DNA from: Streptacidiphilus fuscans | Lineage (GTDB): Bacteria > Actinomycetota > Actinomycetes > Streptomycetales > Streptomycetaceae | Assembly: GCF_015690355.1 (NCBI RefSeq) | Contig: NZ_JADPRT010000004.1 | Coordinates: forward strand, 124,001-188,000 | DNA: 64,000 nt | Reading direction: 5' to 3' | Shown: positions 38,894 through 47,128 of the stretch, in pieces | Layout of the letters: every line of letters begins with the position of its first letter | How positions within the stretch are numbered: position 1 is the first letter of the stretch | Notes under the pieces: generated by a model | What the model saw: only the letters and a program-made list of their open reading frames with translations | Told to the model about the DNA's origin: nothing | Database searches by the model: none | Position numbers and translations under genes: made by a program

Positions 38894-39387
38894 GGGTGGG
38901 TCTCCTCGTGCTGGGCCGTCCTCCGAGTCTCTCTCCGTCCGCCCGGCTCGGCCACGCGTTTGACGCCGATCAGCACCCGGTAGCGCTCGCGCGCCCGGAA
39001 GTCGGCAAGGGACCAGACGGCCGGTCGGCCGATCTCGCGGCAGAGGTGGAGGACGCGGTCCGGGGCGAGGCAGACGCCGACGTGGGCGCCGTAGGGGTCG
39101 GCGGTCGGGCCGAAGAGGAGCAGGTCCAGCGGTCGGGCGGTCGCGACGACGGTCGTGGCCGTGTCGTCCGACCACAGGTCGCTGGAGCGCAACGGCGGTA
39201 CCCGCAGCCCGAAATGGGCCAGCACGGCATAGGCGTAGAGCTGGCAGTTCGCGCCTTCGGCGAGTTCAGGCCGGTCGGCGACGGCGGGGGAGCCGGGGTA
39301 GCAGGAGCCGACGTACGGCACGTCGACCAGCTCGTCCGGCAGCAGCGCGGAAAGCCCGCCCTGCCAGGGGAGTTCGCCCGGGACCAC
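38890..39387 (-). CDS. NlpC/P60-like cysteine hydrolase, cytoplasmic
   Basis: The product is 165 residues. NCQLYAYAVLAHFG places a Cys at the head of a helix, and GAHVGVCL supplies the His of the papain-like NlpC/P60 pattern. No signal peptide or membrane helix is present, which is odd for a wall hydrolase, so the substrate may be a cytoplasmic amide or the protein may act on imported muropeptide. It is downstream of the Ser/Thr kinase gene (14 bp) and overlaps the DinB-like gene by four bases. Confidence 0.65.
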   Translation of the reverse strand: MVPGELPWQGGLSALLPDELVDVPYVGSCYPGSPAVADRPELAEGANCQLYAYAVLAHFGLRVPPLRSSDLWSDDTATTVVATARPLDLLLFGPTADPYGAHVGVCLAPDRVLHLCREIGRPAVWSLADFRARERYRVLIGVKRVAEPGGRRETRRTAQHEETHP

Positions 39388-39401
39388 GCCCGTCCCGCCG
39401 C

Positions 39402-41579
39402 TCAGCCCCGCGTCGCGGAGGCGGAGGGCGAGCCGTCGGCGGCCAGGGCGGTGCCGGTCGCCGTGGCAGCGGCAGTGGTGGTGGCGGAGCCGGACGCCGA
39501 GGTGGTGGGCGAGGCGACGCCGGGCGCGGACGCCGCCGTGCTTCCCGGCCAGGTCTCCGTCATGGTGCCCTTGGCGGCGACCGTGTAGCGGGTGGTGCTG
39601 ACCGTGCGGGTGCCGGTCGCCGGGGTGCTCTCCGCGCGGACCACCGCGCCGTTCTGGATCTGCCAGCTGCTGTTGCCGTTGGGGTTGCCGGTCGAGGCGT
39701 GCGCGGCCAGCAGCACCGGGTCGCCGCTCGACGTGACCTGGTACAGCTCGATCATGTCCTCGGGCACCGCCTGGACCCGGCGGGTCAGCACGACCACGGC
39801 CGCGGGCCGGCCCAGATAGCGGGCGGGCAGCACCGTGGTCAGGGTGACCGGGGAGCCGGGCCCGGTGCCGTGGCCTGCGCGCAGGTCGATCCGGGAGCCG
39901 TCGGCGGGGTCCTGGTACGAACGCCCGCCCCAGTCGATCGCGGTGACCGTCTGGGTCGACGGGTCACCGGCCGACATCGCGACCAGCCCCTGGGACGCGT
40001 CCTGGGCGACGGATCCGGCGGAGGCCGTCGCCTGCGCGGCCACCGGGCTCGCCGGGGCGGAGCCCTTGGGCGAACGGCTCTCGCAGCCCTGGGCGGTGGC
40101 GATCGCCAGCGCCACGCCGACGGTGACGGTGATGAAGACGATCAGGCGCTGCCGCAGCAACCGCCGCCGCGCGGCAGGACCGCCGGGACGGTTGGCGGGC
40201 CGGTTGGCCGGACGGTTCGGCGGGGGCGTGCGCTGCGCTCCACGCGGGGGCGCGGGACGGCGCGCGGGCGTGGGCTGCGGCTCACGTGCCGTCGCGGACG
40301 CCGGACGCCGGGCCCCGGACGGGCGGGCAGCGGCGGACGCGGATCCGGACGCCTTTCCGGACGCCGCTCCGGAGGCGGATCCCGTCGCCGCCGCGGCTCC
40401 AGCTCCCGCACTCGCGCCGGACGCGGCGCCCGCGCCCGACTCCGCGCCCGCACGCGGAGCCTGCGCGCCGGGACGTGCCCCCTGCGGACGCCCCTCCCGC
40501 ACGCCGGGACGCCGGGCGTCGCGCGGCGACCCCGCCATCCGCTGGGCGTCCCGCTGGGCCTCACGTTGCGCCTCGCGCTGGGCCTGCCGCTGCGCCTCAC
40601 GCTGAGGGTCCCGGTGCTGGTCCCGCTGCGGATCGCGGTGCGGGTCGTGCGGGCGGGCGCGCGAGTCGCGCTGTGTGTCCGGGAGGGTGTCCTGCTGCGC
40701 CTCGTGCCCGTCGCGCTGCGGGCGCGCGGGGTGCTGCGCCGGCGTCGCGATGCTGCGGCCGATCGCGGCTCCGCGCGCGGCCAGTTCCCGCAGCTTGTCG
40801 TGGACCTGGGCCGGGGTCGGCCGGTCCGCCGGATCCTTGGCCAGGCAGGCGCGGATCAGCGGAGCCAGCGCCGCCGGAACCTCCGTCAGATCCGGCTCCT
40901 CGTGGACGACCCGATAGAGCATCACTTCCGAGCTGCCGGAGCCGAACGGGGTGTCCCCGGTGGCCGCGTAGGCCAGCGTGCTGCCGAGCGAGAAGACGTC
41001 CGTGGCGCCCGTCACACCGACGCCGCGCACCTGCTCCGGCGCGAGGAAGCCGGGGGAGCCGACGGCCGTGCCCACGTGCGTCAGTGTGCTCGCGCCGCTG
41101 GACCAGGCGATGCCGAAGTCGATGATCCGCGGGCCCTTGGGCGAGAGCAGGATGTTGGACGGCTTGAGGTCGCGGTGCACCACACCCGCGTCGTGGACCT
41201 GGGACAGGCCGTCGGCCAGCGCCGCGCCCACCGCCGCGAGTTCGGGCCAGGGCAGCGGACCGTCGTCCCCGACCCGCTTGTAGAGGGAGGGCCCGGGGAC
41301 GTAGACCGTTGCCAGCCACGGACGTTCGGCGTCGATGTCGGAGGCGACGAGCCGGGCGATGCAGCCGCCGCGGATCCGGGAGGCGGCGGCGACCTCACGC
41401 GCGAAGCGGGTGCGGAACTCCTGGTCCTCGGCCAACTCGGCCCGGATCAGCTTGAGGGCGACCTTCTGGCCCTTGCGGTCGGCGCCGAGGTAGACGTCGC
41501 CCATCCCGCCGCTGCCGAGACGGCGGTGCAGCCGGTAGGGGCCGACGAGCCGCGGGTCCTCCCGTCGGAGCCGCATCAT
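39402..41579 (-). CDS. membrane Ser/Thr protein kinase (PknB-like)
   Basis: The product is 725 residues from ATG 41579; GTG 41603 and starts further upstream are open but less conserved. Kinase domain residues about 13-275: Gly-rich LGSGGMGDVYLG, Lys43 in VALKLI, catalytic Asp137 in HRDLKPSN, DFG at 154-156 and APEQV. A linker of about 230 residues is rich in Arg, Gln and Ala, with RDPQRDQ and REAQRQAQ type repeats. One membrane helix (LRQRLIVFITVTVGVALAIA) leads to an outside domain of about 170 residues with no PASTA repeats. The output and ligand are unknown. Confidence 0.92.
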   Translation of the reverse strand: MMRLRREDPRLVGPYRLHRRLGSGGMGDVYLGADRKGQKVALKLIRAELAEDQEFRTRFAREVAAASRIRGGCIARLVASDIDAERPWLATVYVPGPSLYKRVGDDGPLPWPELAAVGAALADGLSQVHDAGVVHRDLKPSNILLSPKGPRIIDFGIAWSSGASTLTHVGTAVGSPGFLAPEQVRGVGVTGATDVFSLGSTLAYAATGDTPFGSGSSEVMLYRVVHEEPDLTEVPAALAPLIRACLAKDPADRPTPAQVHDKLRELAARGAAIGRSIATPAQHPARPQRDGHEAQQDTLPDTQRDSRARPHDPHRDPQRDQHRDPQREAQRQAQREAQREAQRDAQRMAGSPRDARRPGVREGRPQGARPGAQAPRAGAESGAGAASGASAGAGAAAATGSASGAASGKASGSASAAARPSGARRPASATAREPQPTPARRPAPPRGAQRTPPPNRPANRPANRPGGPAARRRLLRQRLIVFITVTVGVALAIATAQGCESRSPKGSAPASPVAAQATASAGSVAQDASQGLVAMSAGDPSTQTVTAIDWGGRSYQDPADGSRIDLRAGHGTGPGSPVTLTTVLPARYLGRPAAVVVLTRRVQAVPEDMIELYQVTSSGDPVLLAAHASTGNPNGNSSWQIQNGAVVRAESTPATGTRTVSTTRYTVAAKGTMTETWPGSTAASAPGVASPTTSASGSATTTAAATATGTALAADGSPSASATRG

Positions 41580-42074
41580 CGCCACCTTGCCGTCCCGTCC
41601 CACCGTCAGATCGCCGCCGTGAGGCGGGTGCTGATCTGTGTCTCGTGCGTCTGTCGTGTGTCTGTCGTTCGTCCTACGGTCGTCCGGTCCGCCCGTCCGG
41701 TCGGTTCGCGCCGTCTGCCAGGGCACAGCTTACGGACTCGCGCCGCCGGTGTGCTGATACGCAACGCAGCCGCACCCGAGAGGCGGACTCAGGGTTCTCC
41801 CTGAGGGTTCGGCCGGGGCCTTCTCCACCTCGGGGACGAGATCCACGGCGGGCGGGTCCTCCTCGGGGATGCACCGAGGACCCTGCGTCGGCATGACGAC
41901 CGGGAATGCGGGGAGTCATACGGTGGTTGTGTGCGGTGGGCGGGACGCTCGTCCCCCGAGGTTCTCCGCCTGCCGCCCTCAGCAGACCGGCTCCGTCCGC
42001 GCGCTGGGGTTACACGAGTAAGGACGACGACGGTGACGGGCATGACGACGAAGAGGCGGATGGGGGAGTTGGCG
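41580..42074. other. intergenic region upstream of the kinase
   Basis: This near-500-bp stretch carries the kinase promoter and the region before a small membrane-protein gene. Open frames continue upstream of both genes but their residues (Arg/Thr/Asp runs) look non-coding. A GTG at 41931 in frame with the small gene is an alternative start. No RNA or repeat was recognised. Confidence 0.4.
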
Positions 42075-42251
42075 ATGGCGATGCAGACGGAGGGCCCGGC
42101 GCGGCGGCGCAGGTCGCCCGAGGGCACGAGGAACCCGCTTGTCGCGCTTGCCATCGCCCTGCCGGTCGCGGCGCTGCTCGCCTACGCGTTCGGCGCCTGG
42201 CACCAGTTCGCCCTGCAGGCGAACACCGTGGTGCAGCTGATGGGCCACTGA
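42075..42251 (+). CDS. small single-helix membrane protein
   Basis: The product is 58 residues from ATG 42075, with GGGGGAG six bases upstream; ATG 42042 or GTG 41931 would lengthen it. A basic N-terminus (PARRRRSPEG) precedes one membrane helix (NPLVALAIALPVAALLAYAF) and a short outside tail ending LMGH. The positive-inside rule places the N-terminus in the cytoplasm. No family recognised. Confidence 0.55.
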   Translation: MAMQTEGPARRRRSPEGTRNPLVALAIALPVAALLAYAFGAWHQFALQANTVVQLMGH

Positions 42252-42377
42252 GGCCCGTCCCGACGGCCCTGTGCCGTCCCCGAGAACGGCGGGTGCCGTG
42301 TCCGGTCTGTCGGTGAGGGCAGCCCGGGCGCGGTGCTCGCACGCTGCCCCTTCGGCGACCTCCGAGACGGGCAACGC

Positions 42378-42408
42378 GAAGGCCCCCAGGCTCAGCCTGG
42401 GGGCCTTC
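42378..42408. terminator. bidirectional terminator
   Basis: GAAGGCCCCCAGGC and GCCTGGGGGCCTTC form a perfect 14-bp stem with loop TCA. It lies between the small membrane gene and the minus-strand tRNA-Val cluster, six bases from the last tRNA 3' end, and suits both directions. Confidence 0.88.
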
Positions 42409-42413
42409 TTCGG

Positions 42414-42485
42414 TGCGCGATACTGGGATTGAACCAGTGACCTCTTCCGTGTCAGGGAAGCGCTCTCCCGCTGAGCTAATCGCGC
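42414..42485 (-). tRNA. tRNA-Val(GAC), copy 3 of the cluster
   Basis: A complete cloverleaf with GCGCGAT/ATCGCGC acceptor stem, anticodon stem CTTCC/GGAAG around CTGACAC (anticodon GAC), T loop TTCAATC and A73. The three Val copies are identical across the mature region. Confidence 0.95.
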
Positions 42486-42534
42486 GGGGGTACTGCTCCG
42501 GATCATGCTGTGGTGCCCGCTCCCGGAGGAGCAG

Positions 42535-42606
42535 TGCGCGATACTGGGATTGAACCAGTGACCTCTTCCGTGTCAGGGAAGCGCTCTCCCGCTGAGCTAA
42601 TCGCGC
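42535..42606 (-). tRNA. tRNA-Val(GAC), copy 2 of the cluster
   Basis: Same sequence as the copy at 42414-42485, 49 bases apart. CCA is not encoded. Confidence 0.95.
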
Positions 42607-42679
42607 GGGGGTACTGCCGGTGGTGCTGGTACTGCGGTACTGCCAGGTCGTGCCGTGCTGCACACCCCCGAAGGGGCAG

Positions 42680-42751
42680 TGCGCGATACTGGGATTGAAC
42701 CAGTGACCTCTTCCGTGTCAGGGAAGCGCTCTCCCGCTGAGCTAATCGCGC
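42680..42751 (-). tRNA. tRNA-Val(GAC), copy 1 of the cluster
   Basis: Same sequence as the other two copies, 73 bases upstream (in transcription) of copy 2 and one base after the tRNA-Cys gene. Confidence 0.95.
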
Positions 42752-42752
42752 A

Positions 42753-42826
42753 TGGAGGTGGAGACGGGATTTGAACCCGTGTACACGGCTTTGCAGGCCG
42801 TTGCCTCGCCTCTCGGCCACTCCACC
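42753..42826 (-). tRNA. tRNA-Cys(GCA)
   Basis: Acceptor GGTGGAG/CTCCACC, anticodon stem ACGGC/GCCGT around CTGCAAA (anticodon GCA), discriminator U73 (a cysteine identity element) and encoded CCA at 42753-42755. Confidence 0.96.
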
Positions 42827-42857
42827 AGGAAAAGACCGACAAGCGATCTTCCTTCCG

Positions 42858-42930
42858 AGCGGACGACGGGATTCGAACCCGCGACCCTCACCTTGGCAAG
42901 GTGATGCTCTACCAACTGAGCCACGTCCGC
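42858..42930 (-). tRNA. tRNA-Gly(GCC)
   Basis: Acceptor GCGGACG/CGTCCGC, anticodon stem TCACC/GGTGA around TTGCCAA (anticodon GCC), T arm CGGGTTCGAATCCCG and U73. It is the first tRNA of the Gly-Cys-Val-Val-Val transcript. Confidence 0.96.
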
Positions 42931-43128
42931 GTGATCTCCGGTCGGCTTTCCGCTTACTTTCTGCGGTCCGCGTCCCGGCGACGTGTTGAACTCTAGCGGA
43001 TTCCGGGCCCAGCTCAAATTCCGTATCCACCTGCGTGCCGTAGTCGGCGGTCCTCCCCACAGGCGCTCCAGCCTGCGGAGACCTAGACTTCCGCCTGCCG
43101 TACGTCCCGCAGAAGGCAGAGAGCGCCC

Positions 43129-44190
43129 GTGATCCACTCGCTTCCGTCGTCCGTTCCGATGGCCCGGTTCGCCGGCCGGGTCGCCACCGGATTGTGCGAG
43201 GTCAGCAATGATCCGGCGGTGCTGGACGGGTCCGGTTTCTGGGCCGTGGTCGCCGATTTCGAGGGGCGGATCACCTGCGCCCGTTTCGCGGACGTCCGCC
43301 CCGACATCCCGCCGTCGGAACCCGGCGGCTGGCTCGGCCCGGCTCCCCAGGACTGGCACAGTTCGCTCGACCGGGACGCCTACACCTCGGGCGTCCGCCG
43401 GATCCGTGAGTACATCGCCGCGGGCGAGGTCTACCAGGCCAACCTCTGCCGCGTGCTGACCGCGCCGCTGCCGGACCCGTCCCGCGCCGACGTGGACGCG
43501 TTGACCGCGCGCCTGGCCCACGGCAACCCCGCCCCCTACGCGGGCACCGTGCGGCTGCCCGACCACGGCGTCGAGGTGGCGACCGCCTCACCCGAGCTCT
43601 TCCTGCACCGGGAGGGCGACGTCGTCCGCTCCGGTCCGATCAAGGGCACCGGCCGCACCGAGGCCGATCTGCTGGAGAAGGACTTCGCCGAGAACGTGAT
43701 GATCGTCGACCTGGTCCGCAACGACCTGGGCCGGGTCTGCGTCACCGGCAGCGTCACCGTGCCGGAGCTGTGCGTGGTGGAGAAGCACCCGGGCCTGGTG
43801 CATCTGGTGTCGCTGGTCGAGGGGCGGCTGCGTCCCGGTGCGGGCTGGCCGGAGCTGCTGGCGGCGACCTTCCCGCCCGGCTCGGTCACCGGAGCGCCCA
43901 AGAGCAGCGCGCTGCGCATCATCGACGCGCTGGAGACGGCGCCGCGCGGGCCCTACTGCGGCGCGGTCGGCTGGGTCGACGCGGACCGAGGCATCGGCGA
44001 ACTCGCCGTCGGCATCCGTACGTTCTGGGTCGACCGGGCGGATCCGGACGGGCCCTGCGTGCGGTTCGGCACCGGAGCCGGGATCACCTGGGGCTCCGAT
44101 CCGGACCGCGAGTGGGACGAGACGGAACTCAAGGCGTCCCGCCTGGTCGCGATAGCGTCGGAAACGGAGTCGGCGCAGGTGCCGAACTGA
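43129..44190 (+). CDS. pabB: aminodeoxychorismate synthase component I (chorismate-binding)
   Basis: The product is 353 residues from GTG 43129. It covers the chorismate-binding domain without the long N-terminal tryptophan-binding part of TrpE. Core segments: YQANLCRVL, GPIKGTGR (the Lys typical of PabB rather than the Ala of anthranilate synthase), AENVMIVDLVRNDLGRVC, HLVSLVEG, GSVTGAPK and YCGAVGW. It adds an amino group to chorismate on the way to p-aminobenzoate and folate, or to a natural product. pabC follows, and no glutaminase subunit (PabA) is adjacent. Confidence 0.9.
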   Translation: MIHSLPSSVPMARFAGRVATGLCEVSNDPAVLDGSGFWAVVADFEGRITCARFADVRPDIPPSEPGGWLGPAPQDWHSSLDRDAYTSGVRRIREYIAAGEVYQANLCRVLTAPLPDPSRADVDALTARLAHGNPAPYAGTVRLPDHGVEVATASPELFLHREGDVVRSGPIKGTGRTEADLLEKDFAENVMIVDLVRNDLGRVCVTGSVTVPELCVVEKHPGLVHLVSLVEGRLRPGAGWPELLAATFPPGSVTGAPKSSALRIIDALETAPRGPYCGAVGWVDADRGIGELAVGIRTFWVDRADPDGPCVRFGTGAGITWGSDPDREWDETELKASRLVAIASETESAQVPN

Positions 44191-44274
44191 GAGCATGCAG
44201 GGACGGGTGCGCCCGGAGCGGTCGCAGTGCATGCGGCAGTGACGAGTTGAGCGTGAAGCGTGAGGAGTGCCACC

Positions 44275-45096
44275 GTGCAGATCTGGGTCAACGGCCGGCT
44301 CCAGGACGCCGAGGAGGCGACGGTCTCGGTCCTCGACCACGGCATGACCGTCGGCGACGGCGTCTTCGAGACGGTGAAGACGACCGACGGCCGCCCCTTC
44401 GCGCTGCGCCGCCACATCGACCGGCTTGAGCGCTCCGCACGCGGCCTCGGACTGCCCGCCCCCGACCGCGCCGAGGTCGAACGCGCCTGCGCGGCCGTGC
44501 TGGAGGCCAACCCGACGGAGCTCGGGCGGCTCCGGATCACCTACACCGGCGGCCTCGCGCCGCTCGGCTCGGAGCGCGGCGAGGCGGCGTCCACCCTCGT
44601 CGTCGCGCTCGGCCCGACCGTCCGGCGGACCGGCGCCACCGCCGTGGTCACCGTCCCGTGGCGGCGCAACGAACACGGTGCGACGGCCGGACTCAAGACG
44701 ACCTCCTACGCCGAGAACGTCGTCGCCCTGGCCCGGGCCCACCAGCACGACGCCGGTGAGGCCCTGCTCGCCAACACGGCGGGCAGGCTCTGCGAGGGCA
44801 CGGCCTCGAACGTCTTCGTGGTCGTCGGCGGTCGGCTGCTCACCCCGCCGCTCTCCTCCGGCTGCCTGGCCGGGATCACCCGCGCGCTGGTGCTGGAGTG
44901 GACCGACGCCGAGGAGGCCGACCTCCCGTACGAGGTGCTGCAGGAGGCGGAGGAGGTCTTCCTGACCGGAACGCTCCGCGACGTCCAGGGCGTCTCCCGG
45001 GTCGACGAGCGCGAACTGCCCGGCGCGCCGGGCCCGGTGACCGCCAAGGTGAGCGAGATCTTCGCCGCCCGCGCCGCCGCCGACCTGGAGCCGTGA
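44275..45096 (+). CDS. pabC: aminodeoxychorismate lyase (class IV aminotransferase)
   Basis: The product is 273 residues from GTG 44275, with GAGGAG upstream. The fold-type IV PLP signature is seen: GMTVGDGVFETVK at the N-terminus, the Schiff-base Lys in GLKTTSYAENV, EGTASNVFVV and FLTGTLRDVQGV. The D-amino acid transaminase group shares these motifs, so the call rests on its place right after pabB. It removes pyruvate from aminodeoxychorismate to give p-aminobenzoate. Confidence 0.86.
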   Translation: MQIWVNGRLQDAEEATVSVLDHGMTVGDGVFETVKTTDGRPFALRRHIDRLERSARGLGLPAPDRAEVERACAAVLEANPTELGRLRITYTGGLAPLGSERGEAASTLVVALGPTVRRTGATAVVTVPWRRNEHGATAGLKTTSYAENVVALARAHQHDAGEALLANTAGRLCEGTASNVFVVVGGRLLTPPLSSGCLAGITRALVLEWTDAEEADLPYEVLQEAEEVFLTGTLRDVQGVSRVDERELPGAPGPVTAKVSEIFAARAAADLEP

Positions 45097-45932
45097 TGAC
45101 GACGACGCTGCGCCCGACCGGCCCCGAGACGCGGTCGCCGCTCGGCGGGCGCGGGCGTGACTACGCGATCTGCGTCAACGGACGGTCGGTCGGCGGCGTC
45201 GGACTGCGCGTGGCGCCTGGTGACGTGGGCGTGCTGATCAACCTGGCGGTGGACGAGCCGGATCGCGGCCGGGGGCGAGGGACGATCGCCGTCCTGGCCG
45301 CCGAGGAGATCCTGCGCTCCTGGGGCTGCCGCCGCGCGGAGCTCTCGGTGCTGCCGGAGCGCTCGCCGCAGCCCGAGCGTGCCATCCGCTGGATCGCGGG
45401 CCTCGGCTACGTCCCGGCCGCCCGCAACATGGTCAAGCAACTCCCGGACACCGCACCGCAGTTGCCCGCCGGAACGGTGGGCAGGGCGATGACCGCGGAG
45501 GAGTACCCGGTCTGGCTGGCGGAGGAGTCGGCCGGGTACGTCGCCCTGCTGGTCGGCGCGGGGATGACGCCGGACGAGGCGCGGGCCAAGAGCGCGGCCG
45601 ACCACGCGGCCATGCTCGGCCGGGGCCTCGACACCCCGGACACCGTGATCAGCCGCCTGACCGTCGACGGCGTCCCGGTCGGGGCGCTCTGGATCAACAC
45701 CTCCGAGACGGACCGCCGACCGCCGTGGGTCTACGACGTGCTGGTGGACGAGGCGTACCGGGGTCGCGGCCACGGTCGGTCGCTGATGCTGCTCGCCGAG
45801 GGCCTCACCCTCGCTGCCGGCCAGCACCGCCTCGGCCTCAACGTCCATGCCGGGAACACCCCGGCCGAGCGGCTCTACGAGTCGCTGGGCTACCGCACCA
45901 CCCGCTGGGTGCTGGGCAAGCCACTGCTCTGA
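45096..45932 (+). CDS. double GNAT acetyltransferase
   Basis: The product is 278 residues from ATG 45096, sharing one base with the pabC stop (TGATG). Two GNAT modules are joined: the first around LINLAVDEPDRGRGRGTIAV, the second around DVLVDEAYRGRGHGRSLMLL and NTPAERLYESLGY. Only the second has a full Q/R-x-x-G-x-G/A loop with motif B; the first may be structural. The link to pabBC may be operon convenience only. Confidence 0.84.
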   Translation: MTTTLRPTGPETRSPLGGRGRDYAICVNGRSVGGVGLRVAPGDVGVLINLAVDEPDRGRGRGTIAVLAAEEILRSWGCRRAELSVLPERSPQPERAIRWIAGLGYVPAARNMVKQLPDTAPQLPAGTVGRAMTAEEYPVWLAEESAGYVALLVGAGMTPDEARAKSAADHAAMLGRGLDTPDTVISRLTVDGVPVGALWINTSETDRRPPWVYDVLVDEAYRGRGHGRSLMLLAEGLTLAAGQHRLGLNVHAGNTPAERLYESLGYRTTRWVLGKPLL

Positions 45933-45957
45933 AGCCGCTCAGTCTGTCGGCGTTCGG

Positions 45958-46029
45958 GCTTTCGGCCCGCAAGCTGGACCCGACCCGCAGGCTGACCGGA
46001 CGCGTCCCGGTCCGGCCTGCGGGCCGAAG
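45958..46029. terminator. long imperfect hairpin between convergent genes
   Basis: TTTCGGCCCGCA and TGCGGGCCGAAG are the outer arms, with an inner CCGGACGCGTCCCGG-type stem. It lies between the double GNAT gene and the convergent thiol protein gene. Confidence 0.65.
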
Positions 46030-46033
46030 GCTG

Positions 46034-46552
46034 CTACTCGCCCAGCAGGGCGAGGAGCCGATCGCGCAGGCCGTCCTGGCTCTTGCTGCCGTCGAGGCGC
46101 TCGCGGCCGACGACCCAGTTCGGGGTGCCCTTGACGCCGATGGCCTTGCCCTCGGCGTGGTCCGCCTCGACGGTGAAGCTGTGGCGGCCGTCGATCAGCG
46201 CGGTGTCCATCTCCTCGGCGTCCAGGCCGAGCTCCGTCGCGACGGCGAGCAGCAGCTTGAGCCCGTTGCGGTCCAGCTCCTCGGTGCGGGCCAGCACCGC
46301 CTCCACGAACGGCCAGCCCTTGCCCTGCGCGAAGGCCTCCTCGGCGGCCTCGGCCGCCTGGAAGGAGAACTTGTGCTTCTCCAGCGGGAAGTGGCGCAGC
46401 ACAATCTCCACGCGGTCGCCGTAGGCGGCGCGCAGCGCGCGGACGTCGTCGAGCGCGGTGGCGCAGTCCGGGCACTGGAGCTCGCACCAGAACTCGACGG
46501 TCTTGACGGGCTGGGCGGGGGACGCGGACGCGCCCGAGGAACTTTCGGTCAT
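46034..46552 (-). CDS. DsbA-family thiol-disulfide protein, cytoplasmic
   Basis: The product is 172 residues from ATG 46552, with GGGAGA upstream. A thioredoxin-fold core is interrupted by a helical insertion: VKTVEFWCELQCPDCATAL carries the C-P-D-C active site, and GVKGTPNWVVG is the cis-Pro region of DsbA-like proteins. No signal peptide is present, so it acts inside the cell, unlike secreted DsbA. It may act as a disulfide reductase, an isomerase, or a glutathione/mycothiol S-transferase relative. Confidence 0.83.
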   Translation of the reverse strand: MTESSSGASASPAQPVKTVEFWCELQCPDCATALDDVRALRAAYGDRVEIVLRHFPLEKHKFSFQAAEAAEEAFAQGKGWPFVEAVLARTEELDRNGLKLLLAVATELGLDAEEMDTALIDGRHSFTVEADHAEGKAIGVKGTPNWVVGRERLDGSKSQDGLRDRLLALLGE

Positions 46553-46648
46553 GCTCGCAAGTCTCCCATTTATGGGCACGATGGTTATGACGCCCGTAGC
46601 CCGGGGGCATCACCGACGGCATCCCGGCGGCAGAAGGAGAGCCCGATC

Positions 46649-47122
46649 ATGACCGGCATCATCTGCATGGCACTCTCGGCCGTGGGCGTCGTGCTCGCGG
46701 TGCTCACCGCGACGCGCGGCCGGTTCCGGTCGGGGATCCGCTGGCTCGCCGTCGCCCTGATCCCGACCGGGCTCTGGCTGACCGGCCTGATCACGGTCTT
46801 CCGGCAGATCGGCCACTCGCTGGCGAGCTGGGCCACGCACCTGGTCTTCGACCCCCGGGTCTGGGTGGGCGTCGTGATGCTCGGCATGGCGGTCGTGCTG
46901 CTGTTCAGCACCGGCTGGCGGCTGCGGCGGGGCAAGGCGAAGGGCACGGGGGCGTCGTCGGTCGCCGCCAAGCAGTCCGCCCCGGCGGCCACCGCCGGAC
47001 GCCCGGCGGGTGGCAACCAGGCGCTTCCGGCCAAGTCCTCCGGCAAGTCGGGCGCGTCCACCGGCACGGACCTGGGCGACTTCTCCGACATCGAGGAGAT
47101 CCTCAAGCGCCGGGGCATCTGA
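46649..47122 (+). CDS. membrane protein with cytoplasmic Ala/Ser/Lys tail
   Basis: The product is 157 residues from ATG 46649, behind AGAAGGAGA. Three membrane helices are predicted (about 1-20, 30-50, 70-90), then a polar tail ending DLGDFSDIEEILKRRGI. The short charged C-terminal motif (D/E-rich then K-R-R-G-I) is a good marker for orthologues but I do not know its role. It is divergent from the thiol protein gene. Confidence 0.7.
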   Translation: MTGIICMALSAVGVVLAVLTATRGRFRSGIRWLAVALIPTGLWLTGLITVFRQIGHSLASWATHLVFDPRVWVGVVMLGMAVVLLFSTGWRLRRGKAKGTGASSVAAKQSAPAATAGRPAGGNQALPAKSSGKSGASTGTDLGDFSDIEEILKRRGI

Positions 47123-47128
47123 CCAGGC

